The notes below the pieces were generated by a model. The model was given only the letters and a program-made list of their open reading frames with translations, was not told where the DNA came from and did not search any database. Source: an uncultured Lachnospiraceae bacterium (GTDB lineage: Bacteria > Bacillota > Clostridia > Lachnospirales > Lachnospiraceae). From it: DNA of 33,282 bases. The stretch covers positions 1-33,282 of the forward strand of contig CAJUFU010000033.1 of the NCBI GenBank assembly GCA_910585555.1. Reading direction: 5' to 3'. Both the position numbers and the translations under genes were made by a program. This document shows, in pieces, positions 22,754-30,787 of the stretch. The first letter of the stretch is position 1. Each line of letters begins with the position of its first letter.

Positions 22754-25090
22754 ATGGTCAGTAGGATGCACAGAAGATTTATAAGCACGGTTGCAATGTT
22801 GATGGCGATGACGCTTAGTTTGACAGGCTGTACTTCGGAGGCCAGCAACGTGAGCGAAGCCAAAGATAAAAAGATGGATACAGGATTTACCGCCGCAACA
22901 GCGGGAAATTATGATTCGGCGGACACGGCGGTGGTCATCTCCACAAATCAGGAGAACAGCGCCGTGGTTTTCATGAACATGGAGACGGGCAGACAGTACA
23001 CCCTTTATTATGATGGGACCACCTATGTGAAAGATAAGCATGACGGCCCTATGACGATTTCCCAAATTAAGCCGGGAGATGTGGTGGATGTCACGTTCTT
23101 AAAAGGAAAGAGGCGTCTCGCCAGCATCAAGCGCTCTCCCCAGGCCTGGGTATATGACGGGATTGAGAATTATGATTTGGGCGGTCCCAATAAGACGGCC
23201 AGCATTGGTTCCAATACCTATTCCCTTCCGGATGACGTGGTAGTCTTGTCGGAGGGCAGACGTTCAGAAGTTATGGATGTGGTAAAACAGGATGTGGTCA
23301 CAATCTCCGGTATCGACCATGAGATTTACAGTATCAATGTGGAAAAAGGGCATGGCTACTTGCGGCTGAAAAATGACCAGGCACTTATCGGCGGCTGGAT
23401 TGAAGTAGGCAACAGCGTCATCCGGGAGATTACGGAAGATATGCTTTTGGTGGTGCCGGAGGGAAGCTACCAGGTACTCCTGTCCAACAATGGCGCCAGC
23501 TGCATCAAGGATGTGGTGATTGAGCGCAACAAAGAAGTGGTGCTTGATGTGAGCGACCTTGAAGTTCCCGAAAATAGGACCGGCCGGATTTTGTTCAGCG
23601 TCACACCGGAAACCGCCAAAGTTTCCATAGATGGTAAGACCGTGGATATCAGCAAAGCCATAGAACTGCCTTATGGTATTCACCAGGTTCATTTGGAGGC
23701 AAAAGGATATGACTCTCTCACCAAATATATCCAGGTGGGGTCGGAATTTGCCACGATTTCCTTTGTACTGGAGGAAGAGCGGGAAGAAGAAAGACGTACT
23801 GTAAGCGGTAATACGGTGGATAATTATCTGCCCTCAGAGCCGGTGGAGCCCGTCCAGAATCAGAATAATCAGAATCAAAATCTGAATAACCAAACCAGCG
23901 TCAGTGATAACGCGCTGGGTGCAAAGAGCGGCAGCAGGGTCTATATTGATTCACCACGCAATGTGGAAGTTTATCTGGATGGAAATTATATAGGACTTTC
24001 GCCCGTCAGCTTCGGAAAGACGGTGGGAAGCCACACGATTACACTCCGCAAGAGCGGTTTTGAGACCAGGAGTTATACGATATATCTTTATAATGACGGA
24101 AAAGATACGACCTATTCCTTCTCGGAATTGGAGCAGGAGACGGTCAGCGGAAATTCTCTGGTAAAGGTAAATATCGAAGAGCCTAAAGATGTGAAAGTAT
24201 ATGTAAATGATGAGTTAGTAGGTACTTCGCCGCTTAGTTTTGAAAGAAAAGCAGGGCAGTATAAACTTACTTTATCTAAAGAAGGTTACGAGACGAAGAG
24301 CTATACGATGGATTTAAAGGGTGACAAACAGGAAGTTACCTATAGGCTGGCGGCGTTGAAGGAAGAATCGGGGTCGGAGCATGAACATAATTTTATTAAA
24401 GTAGAAGAAGAGAGTATAGAGCCGACCTGTACAGAGGCTGGGAAAATAGTAAGTAAATGTGAATGTGGAGAAATCGAGGAAAAAGAAATTCCAGCCAAGG
24501 GGCATAATTTTATTAAGGTAGAAGAAGAGAGTGCAGAGCCAACCTGCACGGAGGCTGGGAAAACAGTAAGTAAGTGTGAATGTGGAGAAATTGAAGAAAA
24601 AGAAATTCCAGCCAAAGGGCATAACTATATTAAATTAGAAGAAGAGAGTAGAGAGGCAACTTGTACGGAAGCTGGGAAAATAGTAGGTAAGTGTGAATGT
24701 GGAGAATACGAGGAGAAAGATATTCCGGCCACAGGGCATGATTTTCAAGGTGGTAAATGTACAAAGTGTGATGCGGAAGAGCCGGAGCACCAGCATAATT
24801 TTGTTAGAATAGAATCAGAGAGTGCAAAGGCAACCTGCACGAAGGATGGGAAAATAGTAAGTAAGTGTGAATGCGAAGAGTACGAAGTGGAAATTATTCC
24901 AGCCACAGGGCATAATTATGATGAAAATGGTAAGTGTGTAAATTGTGATGCGGAAGACCCAGACTATGAAGGGAAAAAAGGGGAAGAAGTGGAAGGTTCG
25001 GACACATCCCAAGACAATAATCAGCCCCCCGCGGATACAACCACCACCGAAAGAATCGTACAAAACAGTAATTCCCGGCGCAGGCGTTAA
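22754..25090 (+). CDS. PEGA-domain lipoprotein with Cys/His repeat tail
   Basis: A 778-residue predicted lipoprotein. A lipobox LTGC at 23-26 makes C26 the lipidated residue. Residues about 45-270 form beta-rich domains without a clear family. Three PEGA domains follow (about 277-340, 395-455 and 470-535), whose VEVYLDGNYIGLSPVSF-type motif is surface-associated. The tail from about 545 is four 39-residue repeats with PTCTEAGK, CECGE and an IPAxGH end, plus two 19-residue CxxC units. It ends in a Thr-rich then Arg-rich tail. It is probably exposed on the membrane outer face and may bind metal or carbohydrate. The start at 22754 has a close AAAGGG; 22766 is an alternative. Confidence 0.85.
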   Translation: MVSRMHRRFISTVAMLMAMTLSLTGCTSEASNVSEAKDKKMDTGFTAATAGNYDSADTAVVISTNQENSAVVFMNMETGRQYTLYYDGTTYVKDKHDGPMTISQIKPGDVVDVTFLKGKRRLASIKRSPQAWVYDGIENYDLGGPNKTASIGSNTYSLPDDVVVLSEGRRSEVMDVVKQDVVTISGIDHEIYSINVEKGHGYLRLKNDQALIGGWIEVGNSVIREITEDMLLVVPEGSYQVLLSNNGASCIKDVVIERNKEVVLDVSDLEVPENRTGRILFSVTPETAKVSIDGKTVDISKAIELPYGIHQVHLEAKGYDSLTKYIQVGSEFATISFVLEEEREEERRTVSGNTVDNYLPSEPVEPVQNQNNQNQNLNNQTSVSDNALGAKSGSRVYIDSPRNVEVYLDGNYIGLSPVSFGKTVGSHTITLRKSGFETRSYTIYLYNDGKDTTYSFSELEQETVSGNSLVKVNIEEPKDVKVYVNDELVGTSPLSFERKAGQYKLTLSKEGYETKSYTMDLKGDKQEVTYRLAALKEESGSEHEHNFIKVEEESIEPTCTEAGKIVSKCECGEIEEKEIPAKGHNFIKVEEESAEPTCTEAGKTVSKCECGEIEEKEIPAKGHNYIKLEEESREATCTEAGKIVGKCECGEYEEKDIPATGHDFQGGKCTKCDAEEPEHQHNFVRIESESAKATCTKDGKIVSKCECEEYEVEIIPATGHNYDENGKCVNCDAEDPDYEGKKGEEVEGSDTSQDNNQPPADTTTTERIVQNSNSRRRR
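24386..24967 (+). repeat. Modular in-gene tandem repeats: 117 x3, 57, 117, 57 bp
   Basis: Units start at 24386, 24503 and 24620 (117 bp each), then a 57-bp unit at 24737, a fourth 117-bp unit at 24794 and a second 57-bp unit at 24911. The long unit codes for 39 residues starting HNFIK and the short one for 19 residues with a CxxC pair. All lengths are multiples of three, so copy number can change without frameshift. Confidence 0.85.
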
Positions 25091-25150
25091 AAGAAAAAAT
25101 CTGTGTAAAGAAAGAGTCAATTTCTTATCAGCACGAAAAGAGGAGCAGTC

Positions 25151-25855
25151 ATGGCAGACAAAAAGTATACATACGAGGAATTCCTCGACATCATTAAAAT
25201 GCTCAGAAGCGAAAATGGCTGCCCCTGGGATAAGGTGCAGACTCACGAAAGTCTAAAGCCCTGTATGATGGAGGAGGCGGCGGAGCTTTTAGCCTCCATC
25301 CGTATCTACAGTCAGACCGGCAATCCCGAAAATATGATAGAAGAATTGGGGGACGTCCTTCTGCAGGTGGTCATGCACGCCGAGATTGCTTCGGAAGAGG
25401 GTTTGTTTACCATGGAGGACGTGGTGAATGAAGTCAGCAGGAAGATGGTCAGGCGCCACCCGCATGTATTTGGGACAGGCAGTGCGGATACCCCTGATGA
25501 AGTGTTGGTGAACTGGGAAGAGATTAAAAGGGAAGAGAAGAAAGATAAAGACTGGGTGGAATCTCCTTTAAAAGAAATTCCCAGAGAACTGCCGGCCTTG
25601 ACCAGAGCAACGAAGGTTCTGAAGAAAATAGACAAGTATTATGAAAAGGGAAGCAGCTTTGAACAGGACGTAGAGGCCTTGCAAGAGGCGGTAGAGCGCC
25701 TAAAAAATTACGAACTATCCGCATATGATAAAGAGCTGGGTGATATTATGGCAGATATGCTTGTTCGGTTAAGTGATATTGCCAGAATAGGAAAAATTTC
25801 CCAGGAACAGGTTTTGACGGATAGAATAGACGATTTAATTGAGAAATATGAGTAA
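25151..25855 (+). CDS. mazG: Nucleoside triphosphate pyrophosphohydrolase MazG
   Basis: A 234-residue protein with the MazG all-alpha fold, which hydrolyses NTPs and dNTPs to monophosphates as house-cleaning. The N-terminal signature LRSENGCPWDKVQTHESL is followed by the metal-binding EExxE (MMEEAAELL) and EELGDVLLQV. A second, partial MazG-like repeat (DKELGDIMADMLVRL) is at the C-terminus, as in E. coli-type MazG. The N-terminal methylase domain fused to MazG in Bacillus YabN is absent. The start has GAGGAG. A terminator follows, so the HU gene is separate. Confidence 0.93.
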   Translation: MADKKYTYEEFLDIIKMLRSENGCPWDKVQTHESLKPCMMEEAAELLASIRIYSQTGNPENMIEELGDVLLQVVMHAEIASEEGLFTMEDVVNEVSRKMVRRHPHVFGTGSADTPDEVLVNWEEIKREEKKDKDWVESPLKEIPRELPALTRATKVLKKIDKYYEKGSSFEQDVEALQEAVERLKNYELSAYDKELGDIMADMLVRLSDIARIGKISQEQVLTDRIDDLIEKYE

Positions 25856-25925
25856 ATTTTCAGACAATATATCATCATTGTTGCGAAATAATATCTATAT
25901 ATTATGTATAGAGTGGGGAAACCCG

Positions 25926-25952
25926 AAAAATGCCGTAGAAATGGCATTTTTT
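25926..25952 (+). terminator. Terminator after mazG
   Basis: AAAAATGCC and GGCATTTTTT form a 9-bp stem around an 8-nt loop. The T run ends 2 bp before the -35 of the HU promoter, a very compact junction. Confidence 0.8.
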
Positions 25953-25954
25953 GC

Positions 25955-25983
25955 TTGACAAGCCTGATAAAAGCAGATATAAA
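25955..25983 (+). promoter_or_regulatory. Near-consensus sigma-A promoter of the HU gene
   Basis: TTGACA (25955-25960), a 17-bp spacer and TATAAA (25978-25983) are present. A leader of about 60 nt precedes the ATG. It should be strong, as HU is abundant. Confidence 0.85.
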
Positions 25984-26050
25984 TATGTATAGACAGTTTC
26001 GAGGAAGAAACATCTAAGACTATAAAACTCATGAAAGAGGAGGAGTTAAC

Positions 26051-26326
26051 ATGAACAAAACAGAATTAGTTGCAGCTATGGCTGATCAGGCGGGCTTATC
26101 TAAAAAAGATGCAGAAAAGGCTTTAAAGGCATTTACGGATGTGGTTGCTGATGAGCTGAAGAAGGACGGAAAAGTACAGTTAGTTGGTTTTGGTACTTTT
26201 GAAGTTTCCAAGAGAGCTGCAAGGGAAGGCAGAAATCCTCAGAGTGGTGAAGTGATGAAGATTGCTGCTTCCAGAGCTCCTAAGTTCAAAGCTGGTAAAG
26301 CCTTAAAGGACATGCTTAACGCATAA
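26051..26326 (+). CDS. hup: DNA-binding protein HU
   Basis: A 91-residue histone-like protein that bends and compacts DNA as a dimer. It has the start NKTELVAAMADQAGLSKKDAEKAL and the beta-arm signature GFGTFEVSKRAAREGRNPQSGE, which includes the intercalating Pro. Length is canonical. The GGAGGAG site and the strong promoter fit high expression. It is monocistronic, with a terminator on each side. Confidence 0.97.
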   Translation: MNKTELVAAMADQAGLSKKDAEKALKAFTDVVADELKKDGKVQLVGFGTFEVSKRAAREGRNPQSGEVMKIAASRAPKFKAGKALKDMLNA

Positions 26327-26341
26327 ATCTTAAGAGAAGAT

Positions 26342-26373
26342 AAAAGCCTGTATGCATCGCATACGGGCTTTTT
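26342..26373 (+). terminator. Terminator after HU
   Basis: AAAAGCCTGTATGC and GCATACGGGCTTTTT form a stem with a three-base loop and a terminal T run. Confidence 0.85.
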
Positions 26374-26397
26374 AAGTACAAGGAAGGTGAGGGAACT

Positions 26398-26640
26398 ATG
26401 AGACTGGACAAATATTTAAAAGTATCACGGCTAATTAAACGCCGCACGGTAGCAAATGAGGCCTGTGATGCCGGACGGGTCTTTATCAATGACAAACCGG
26501 CGAAGGCTTCCGCCAACGTAAAGGCAGGCGATATCATAACGATTCAGTTCGGTAATAAAGATGTAAAAGTAGAAGTTTTAGATGTGCAGGAGACTGTGCG
26601 GAAAGAAGAAGCAAAAGAATTGTTCCGTTATCTGACGTAA
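26398..26640 (+). CDS. rqcP: S4-domain RNA-binding protein RqcP
   Basis: An 80-residue S4-domain protein of the RqcP/Hsp15 family (YabO), which holds tRNA on the stalled 50S subunit during Ala-tailing quality control. The S4 core is MRLDKYLKVSRLIKRRTVANEACDAGRVFINDKPA in residues 1-35, though only its pattern matters here, and the rest is a beta strand with an acidic-basic tail. It sits between HU and yabP as in Bacillus and Clostridia. The ribosome site is AAGGTGAGGG. Confidence 0.92.
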   Translation: MRLDKYLKVSRLIKRRTVANEACDAGRVFINDKPAKASANVKAGDIITIQFGNKDVKVEVLDVQETVRKEEAKELFRYLT

Positions 26641-26643
26641 CAG

Positions 26644-26672
26644 GCATATTTCATACAGATCGGTCATACATT
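26644..26672 (+). promoter_or_regulatory. Candidate sigma-E promoter of yabPQ
   Basis: GCATATT (26644-26650) and CATACATT (26665-26672) are separated by 14 bp. The -35 fits the sigma-E pattern KMATATT exactly and the -10 is close to CATACAAT. In B. subtilis yabP and yabQ are known sigma-E genes, so this fits. Confidence 0.65.
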
Positions 26673-26703
26673 TAAGAAGTACCATAATCATGGGAGGGCG
26701 TGT

Positions 26704-26994
26704 ATGGAAGATCTGAATAACAGCAGTAAAAAACCTCACAAGTTAATGCTTACCAACAGAAGGACATGTACTATCAGCGGAGTCAATGATGTACTTTCCT
26801 TTGATGTGAGCGAGATTCTGTTGGAGACAGAACAAGGTATGCTGATGATCAAAGGCAATGAATTGCATGTCAGCAGGCTTTCCTTAGATAAGGGAGAAGT
26901 GGATATTGACGGCAGGGTTGACAGCTTTACCTATTCAGAGAGTGCGGGATATGGTGGAAAGGGTGAATCCATACTGGCCAGACTGTTTAAATGA
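26704..26994 (+). CDS. yabP: Spore-cortex protein YabP
   Basis: A 96-residue protein of the YabP/YqfC family needed in the mother cell during sporulation. The conserved core LTNRRTCTISGVNDVLSFDVSEILLETEQG is followed by a short strand with MIKGNELHVSRLSLDKGEVDIDG. There is no membrane segment. A GGGAGG ribosome site lies 6 nt before the ATG. yabQ follows after 23 bp. Confidence 0.93.
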   Translation: MEDLNNSSKKPHKLMLTNRRTCTISGVNDVLSFDVSEILLETEQGMLMIKGNELHVSRLSLDKGEVDIDGRVDSFTYSESAGYGGKGESILARLFK

Positions 26995-27017
26995 GATCTC
27001 GGGGGAAGTCATAAAAT

Positions 27018-27506
27018 ATGAGTCAGGAAATCATACAGGAGGTTACTTTTTTTCTACATTCTGTCCTCATGGGTCTGCTCATTACATTTGTCTATGACTG
27101 GATTCGGGTTTTCAGAAAACTGGTGAAGCATGGAGGCTTTCTGACATCGATAGAGGACCTTGTTTTTTGGCTGGCTTGTGGGATTGCTGTTTTTTATATG
27201 CTGTATAGAGAGAACAATGGTGTTTTAAGATGGTTTGCAGTGGTGGGCGCCTCTCTTGGCATACTGATATATAAAGCAGTGATCAGGGACCGGTTTGTAT
27301 ATGTTATGTCAACATGCATACACAAGATAATGTGGTTTATTTTTCGCGTCATACAAATTGTGCTAAAACCCTTAAAATGGCTGATTTTTAAGGGAAAACA
27401 GGCAACGCGATTGATTGCAAAAATATTGAAAAAATGTCAACAATTTGTAAAAAAGCGGTTGACGGTTTTCATAAAAACCCTTAGAATAGTTTTATGTAAA
27501 CGCTAA
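27018..27506 (+). CDS. yabQ: Spore-cortex membrane protein YabQ
   Basis: A 162-residue membrane protein needed for cortex formation. It has three or four hydrophobic segments in the first 90 residues (FFLHSVLMGLLITFVYDW; VFWLACGIAVFYMLY; VVGASLGILIYKAV), the YDWIRVFR pattern of the family, and a long basic C-terminal tail with many Lys residues. Length is near the family's typical size. Co-transcribed with yabP and preceded by a GGGGGA site. Confidence 0.9.
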   Translation: MSQEIIQEVTFFLHSVLMGLLITFVYDWIRVFRKLVKHGGFLTSIEDLVFWLACGIAVFYMLYRENNGVLRWFAVVGASLGILIYKAVIRDRFVYVMSTCIHKIMWFIFRVIQIVLKPLKWLIFKGKQATRLIAKILKKCQQFVKKRLTVFIKTLRIVLCKR

Positions 27507-27537
27507 GGGGCAGCGGGAGAGGGGTATCACCAACAGC

Positions 27538-27843
27538 ATGGCAAGGAAAGCAGCATATCGTAAAAAGCGCCAGAACAGGATGGGCATGCTTTTAGTTACC
27601 ACAGTCGTGTTGATGATGTTGCTGGTGGTCACGGTTAAGAGTGTGGAGCTGCGTGAAAGACGCAGTACTTATATGGCGAGGGAGGAGGCCTTACTGCAAG
27701 AGATTGAAGCGGAAAAGGCCAGAACTACGGAAATAGAAGAATATGGTAAGTATACGCAGACCAAGAAGTTCGTGGAGGAAGTCGCCAAGGAGAAACTGGG
27801 TCTGGTATATGAGGGCGAGATAATATTTAAAGATGAAAAATAA
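27538..27843 (+). CDS. DivIC/FtsB-like septum protein
   Basis: A 101-residue bitopic protein. A basic N-terminus is followed by one transmembrane helix (about 18-34, MLLVTTVVLMMLLVV) and a coiled coil (about 45-70), then the KKFVEEVAKEKLGLVYEGEIIF ending, which matches the conserved end of DivIC/FtsL-type proteins. It stabilises the division septum together with FtsL and PBPs. The ribosome site AGAGGGG is rather far (14 nt) from the ATG. A terminator overlaps the stop. Confidence 0.85.
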   Translation: MARKAAYRKKRQNRMGMLLVTTVVLMMLLVVTVKSVELRERRSTYMAREEALLQEIEAEKARTTEIEEYGKYTQTKKFVEEVAKEKLGLVYEGEIIFKDEK

Positions 27844-27878
27844 GCAGATTCCGGGGATGTTCTGGGATTTGCTTTTTT
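27842..27878 (+). terminator. Terminator overlapping the divIC stop
   Basis: AAGCAGATTCC (27842-27852) and GGGATTTGCTT (27864-27874) pair over 11 positions with two G-U pairs, followed by T6 (27873-27878). The stem begins inside the TAA. Confidence 0.8.
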
Positions 27879-27912
27879 ATGGTATAGGAAAATGCTCCGG
27901 GTTTACGAGGCT

Positions 27913-27951
27913 GCGAAGCAGATCTCGCAATCGAGCTTTGCTCGATTTTTT
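27913..27951 (+). repeat. Dispersed 35-bp repeat, copy 2, with terminator hairpin
   Basis: This is the second copy of the element at 14136. It contains two small stems, TGCGA...TCGCA (27912-27929) and AATCGAGC-TTT-GCTCGATT (27929-27947), and is followed by T6, so this copy can act as a terminator. It is an extra insulator between divIC and spoIIE. Confidence 0.7.
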
Positions 27952-28033
27952 ATGGCTTGTGGGAATATAATGGACAACCTCTTCATATATTAGTGTGAGA
28001 GCTTGTGATTATATGGGGATAGGGAGGCGTGTC

Positions 28034-29266
28034 ATGAAAAAGCAGGCGGAGATAATAGATGATAACAGGATAGAGATCATACCGGAATATGGCAGACAGA
28101 AACTTTTAACGTATGCAGAATCATTTAGGGATTTGGCTGATTTGTTTGAGGAGGATAGCAGGCAGGAGGAAATGTCGGAGGCAATTGACCGGCAGGAATA
28201 TTTGTGTCAGAGAAAACTGCAGGAGAATCAAGAGCTTTTGGCGGAACATTTAAAGGAAATGGCACATATTATGGCCAAGATTGCCAGGGAGACTTGCCGC
28301 TGCCGGCCTATGGGAGAACGGCGGTTTAAGCAGATGTCGAAACTGCTTCGGGAGTCGGGGATTCAGCTCAAGAATTTTTTTGAGATGGAGCATGAGGATG
28401 GGCACAGAGAAATTAGTCTGACCATGCGTAATCTTGGGGAAAAGCGCATCCGGGCCGGTGAGAGCGAACATATTTCCACGGAGGATGTGGCGGATTTTAT
28501 ATCGGTGGCCATGAATACCAGACTTTGTCCGTCAAAGAATTCACCCATGTATCTGACAAGAGATTACAATACATATTATTTTATGGAGGAGCCCTCTTAT
28601 CATCTGCTGACGGGTTTTGCCAAGGCAGTGAAGGAGGGGGAAAAGGTATCGGGAGATAATTATTCCTTTTATGAGGCGGATACGGGTAAGCTGGTGGTGG
28701 TCTTATCGGATGGCATGGGTTCCGGAGAGAAAGCTTGCAGGGATTCCAACCGGGTAATTGAAATGGTGGAGCGCCTGTTGGAAGCAGGATTTAGTAAAGA
28801 GGCGGCGGCGCAGATGATCAATGGCGCGCTTGCGGCAGCAGGACAGGAAGAAAACATGTCTACACTGGATATTTGCAGTATGGATTTATATACCGGAGAA
28901 TGTGAGTTTCTGAAAGTAGGGGCGGCCTGTACTTATATTAAAAGAGGCCAGCTGGTGGACAGGCTTTCTGCTCAGAATTTACCTCTTGGTGTGTTTCAGC
29001 AGATAGAACCAGAAGTGATGAGCAGGACACTGCAGAGTGGAGATTATGTGATCATGCTTTCGGACGGCATTTTGGATGCCTTATCCAGGGGGTTGGGAGA
29101 AGAGGTAATGCCGGAGATTATCGGCAGAATGGATTACACGAATCCCAATGAGATAGCGAATCAGATTTTGACCTATGCCATCAGGCAGAGCAAGGGACAG
29201 ATTCGGGACGATATGACTGTATTGGTGACGGGAATATGGGATCAGTCGGAGGACTGTCTGTTATAA
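28034..29266 (+). CDS. spoIIE: SpoIIE-like PP2C phosphatase without membrane domain
   Basis: A 410-residue protein. The C-terminal half is a PP2C/SpoIIE phosphatase domain: GDNYSFYEADTGKLVVVLSDGMGSGEKA carries the metal Asp at D226, then IMLSDGILDAL and RDDMTVLV near the end. SpoIIE dephosphorylates SpoIIAA to release sigma-F in the forespore. The first ~190 residues are charged helices, matching the family's regulatory region. The ten-helix membrane domain of B. subtilis SpoIIE (827 residues) is missing. The start at 28034 has GGGAGG; an upstream GTG at 27995 lacks a good site. It lies between divIC and tilS as expected. Confidence 0.88.
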   Translation: MKKQAEIIDDNRIEIIPEYGRQKLLTYAESFRDLADLFEEDSRQEEMSEAIDRQEYLCQRKLQENQELLAEHLKEMAHIMAKIARETCRCRPMGERRFKQMSKLLRESGIQLKNFFEMEHEDGHREISLTMRNLGEKRIRAGESEHISTEDVADFISVAMNTRLCPSKNSPMYLTRDYNTYYFMEEPSYHLLTGFAKAVKEGEKVSGDNYSFYEADTGKLVVVLSDGMGSGEKACRDSNRVIEMVERLLEAGFSKEAAAQMINGALAAAGQEENMSTLDICSMDLYTGECEFLKVGAACTYIKRGQLVDRLSAQNLPLGVFQQIEPEVMSRTLQSGDYVIMLSDGILDALSRGLGEEVMPEIIGRMDYTNPNEIANQILTYAIRQSKGQIRDDMTVLVTGIWDQSEDCLL

Positions 29267-29320
29267 GAGACAACCTCCGAATGTAAGAAAAAGAGCGAGG
29301 AGAGCGGATAAAAACTTAAG

Positions 29321-30787
29321 ATGACGGATATGATTTATCAGAAAGTCAAAAAATATATCATACAGCATCAAATGATCATGCAGGGGGATTTTGTGGCGGC
29401 GGGCGTTTCCGGCGGCGCCGATTCCGTCTGCATGCTGTATCTTTTAAAACAACTGCAAAAGGATATTCCTTATCGACTCACAGCAGTCCATGTCAATCAT
29501 CAGGTACGTGAAGATGCAGATGCAGATGCGTCGTATGTAAAGAAGCTCTGCGACAAAATGGAGATTCCTTGTTATCTTAAGAAGGTGGATATGCGCGAGT
29601 ATGCCAGACAGCATAAACTTTCTTCCGAGGAAGCGGGCAGAGTTCTAAGGTATCAGGCTTTTAAAGAAGTGCTGCATGAGCAGAAAGAGAGTAGGCATGG
29701 AAAGATAGCCGTTGCTCACAATGCCAATGACAGGGCGGAGACTATGCTTTTTCATATGTTCCGTGGCAGTGGTTTGGCGGGGGTGGGCTCTATCCGTCCG
29801 GTGAGAGACCAGATTATCCGGCCTGTATTATGCCTGACCAGAGAAGAGACAGAGAATTATCTGAAAAAGAGGGATATAACTTACTGCCAGGACAGTACCA
29901 ATGAGGAGGACTTATATGCCCGGAACCGGATACGGCATCATATCCTGCCCTATGCGGAGAAGGAGATTTGTGCGGGAGCAGTGCCGCACATGAATGATCT
30001 GGCTGATATCCTGATGGAGACAGAGGTTTATCTAAGCCGGGAAACGAAGCGGCTGTTTCAAATGTATGCGGACGATACTGCGGACCCTATTCAATGTCTG
30101 CGGATATGGGGAAAGGGGCTTTTGACACAAGACCCGGTCATGGTTAAGCGGGTGCTTCTTTATGCGCTGGAGCAGATGACGCCTCACAGAAAAGATATCA
30201 CAGGACAGCATATTAAGGACTTGCTGGAACTTATTCGGAAAGACGGCAGTAAAGAGTTATCTTTGCCTTATGGGATTAAGGCATATAAAGAATATGAGAC
30301 GTTGTTTCTGCAAAAGGAACAGACACAAACGCCGGACAGATTCTCTAAAGAACAGGATGGTTTTGTAGTGAAACCGCCTGTGGAAATCTTCGTGCCGGGA
30401 GCGGGCAGTTTTTCTTTTATACTGGTTGATAGGAATTTCCTTTTCAAAGAGCATGATTTCTCTCAAAAGGAGCAAAATATTCCACAAAATAGATATACGA
30501 AATGGTTTGATTATGATAAAATAACTACGTCTTTATTGTTGCGGACCAGGAAAACGGGCGATTATCTGACCATTGATAAAGCGCTCCACACACAGTCCTT
30601 GAAACAATATATGATCAACGAGAAAATCCCAAAAATGCAGCGTGACAGCATGTATATATTGGCAGATGGTTCACATGTCTTATGGGTGCCGGGTTATCGG
30701 ACCAGCCAATATTACAAAGTGGATGAAAGCACAAAATGTATCTTACAGGTACAGATAAGAGGAGGGTATCATGGCGGAACGAATTGA
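29321..30787 (+). CDS. tilS: tRNA(Ile)-lysidine synthase
   Basis: A 488-residue N-type ATP pyrophosphatase that modifies C34 of the AUA-reading tRNA-Ile to lysidine. The P-loop-like SGGADS is at 30-35, with HVNHQVREDADAD and AHNANDRAETMLFHMFRGSGLAG following. The C-terminal part has the TilS-C domain ending (LKQYMINEKIPKMQRD and WVPGYRTS). The nearest ribosome-like GAGGAGAG is 16 nt before the ATG, so initiation may be weak or coupled. Its last 17 bp overlap hpt. Confidence 0.94.
   Translation: MTDMIYQKVKKYIIQHQMIMQGDFVAAGVSGGADSVCMLYLLKQLQKDIPYRLTAVHVNHQVREDADADASYVKKLCDKMEIPCYLKKVDMREYARQHKLSSEEAGRVLRYQAFKEVLHEQKESRHGKIAVAHNANDRAETMLFHMFRGSGLAGVGSIRPVRDQIIRPVLCLTREETENYLKKRDITYCQDSTNEEDLYARNRIRHHILPYAEKEICAGAVPHMNDLADILMETEVYLSRETKRLFQMYADDTADPIQCLRIWGKGLLTQDPVMVKRVLLYALEQMTPHRKDITGQHIKDLLELIRKDGSKELSLPYGIKAYKEYETLFLQKEQTQTPDRFSKEQDGFVVKPPVEIFVPGAGSFSFILVDRNFLFKEHDFSQKEQNIPQNRYTKWFDYDKITTSLLLRTRKTGDYLTIDKALHTQSLKQYMINEKIPKMQRDSMYILADGSHVLWVPGYRTSQYYKVDESTKCILQVQIRGGYHGGTN

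Noticed and set aside
24314..24622. Long minus-strand open frames opposite the PEGA protein repeats
   Set aside because: They mirror the repeats on the coding strand, have no ribosome site, and their repeat pattern is fully explained by the plus-strand gene.
24386..24967. Regularly spaced repeats that could look like a CRISPR array
   Set aside because: The units are 117 and 57 bp, lie inside an open frame and code for protein modules; there are no short repeats with unique spacers and no cas genes.
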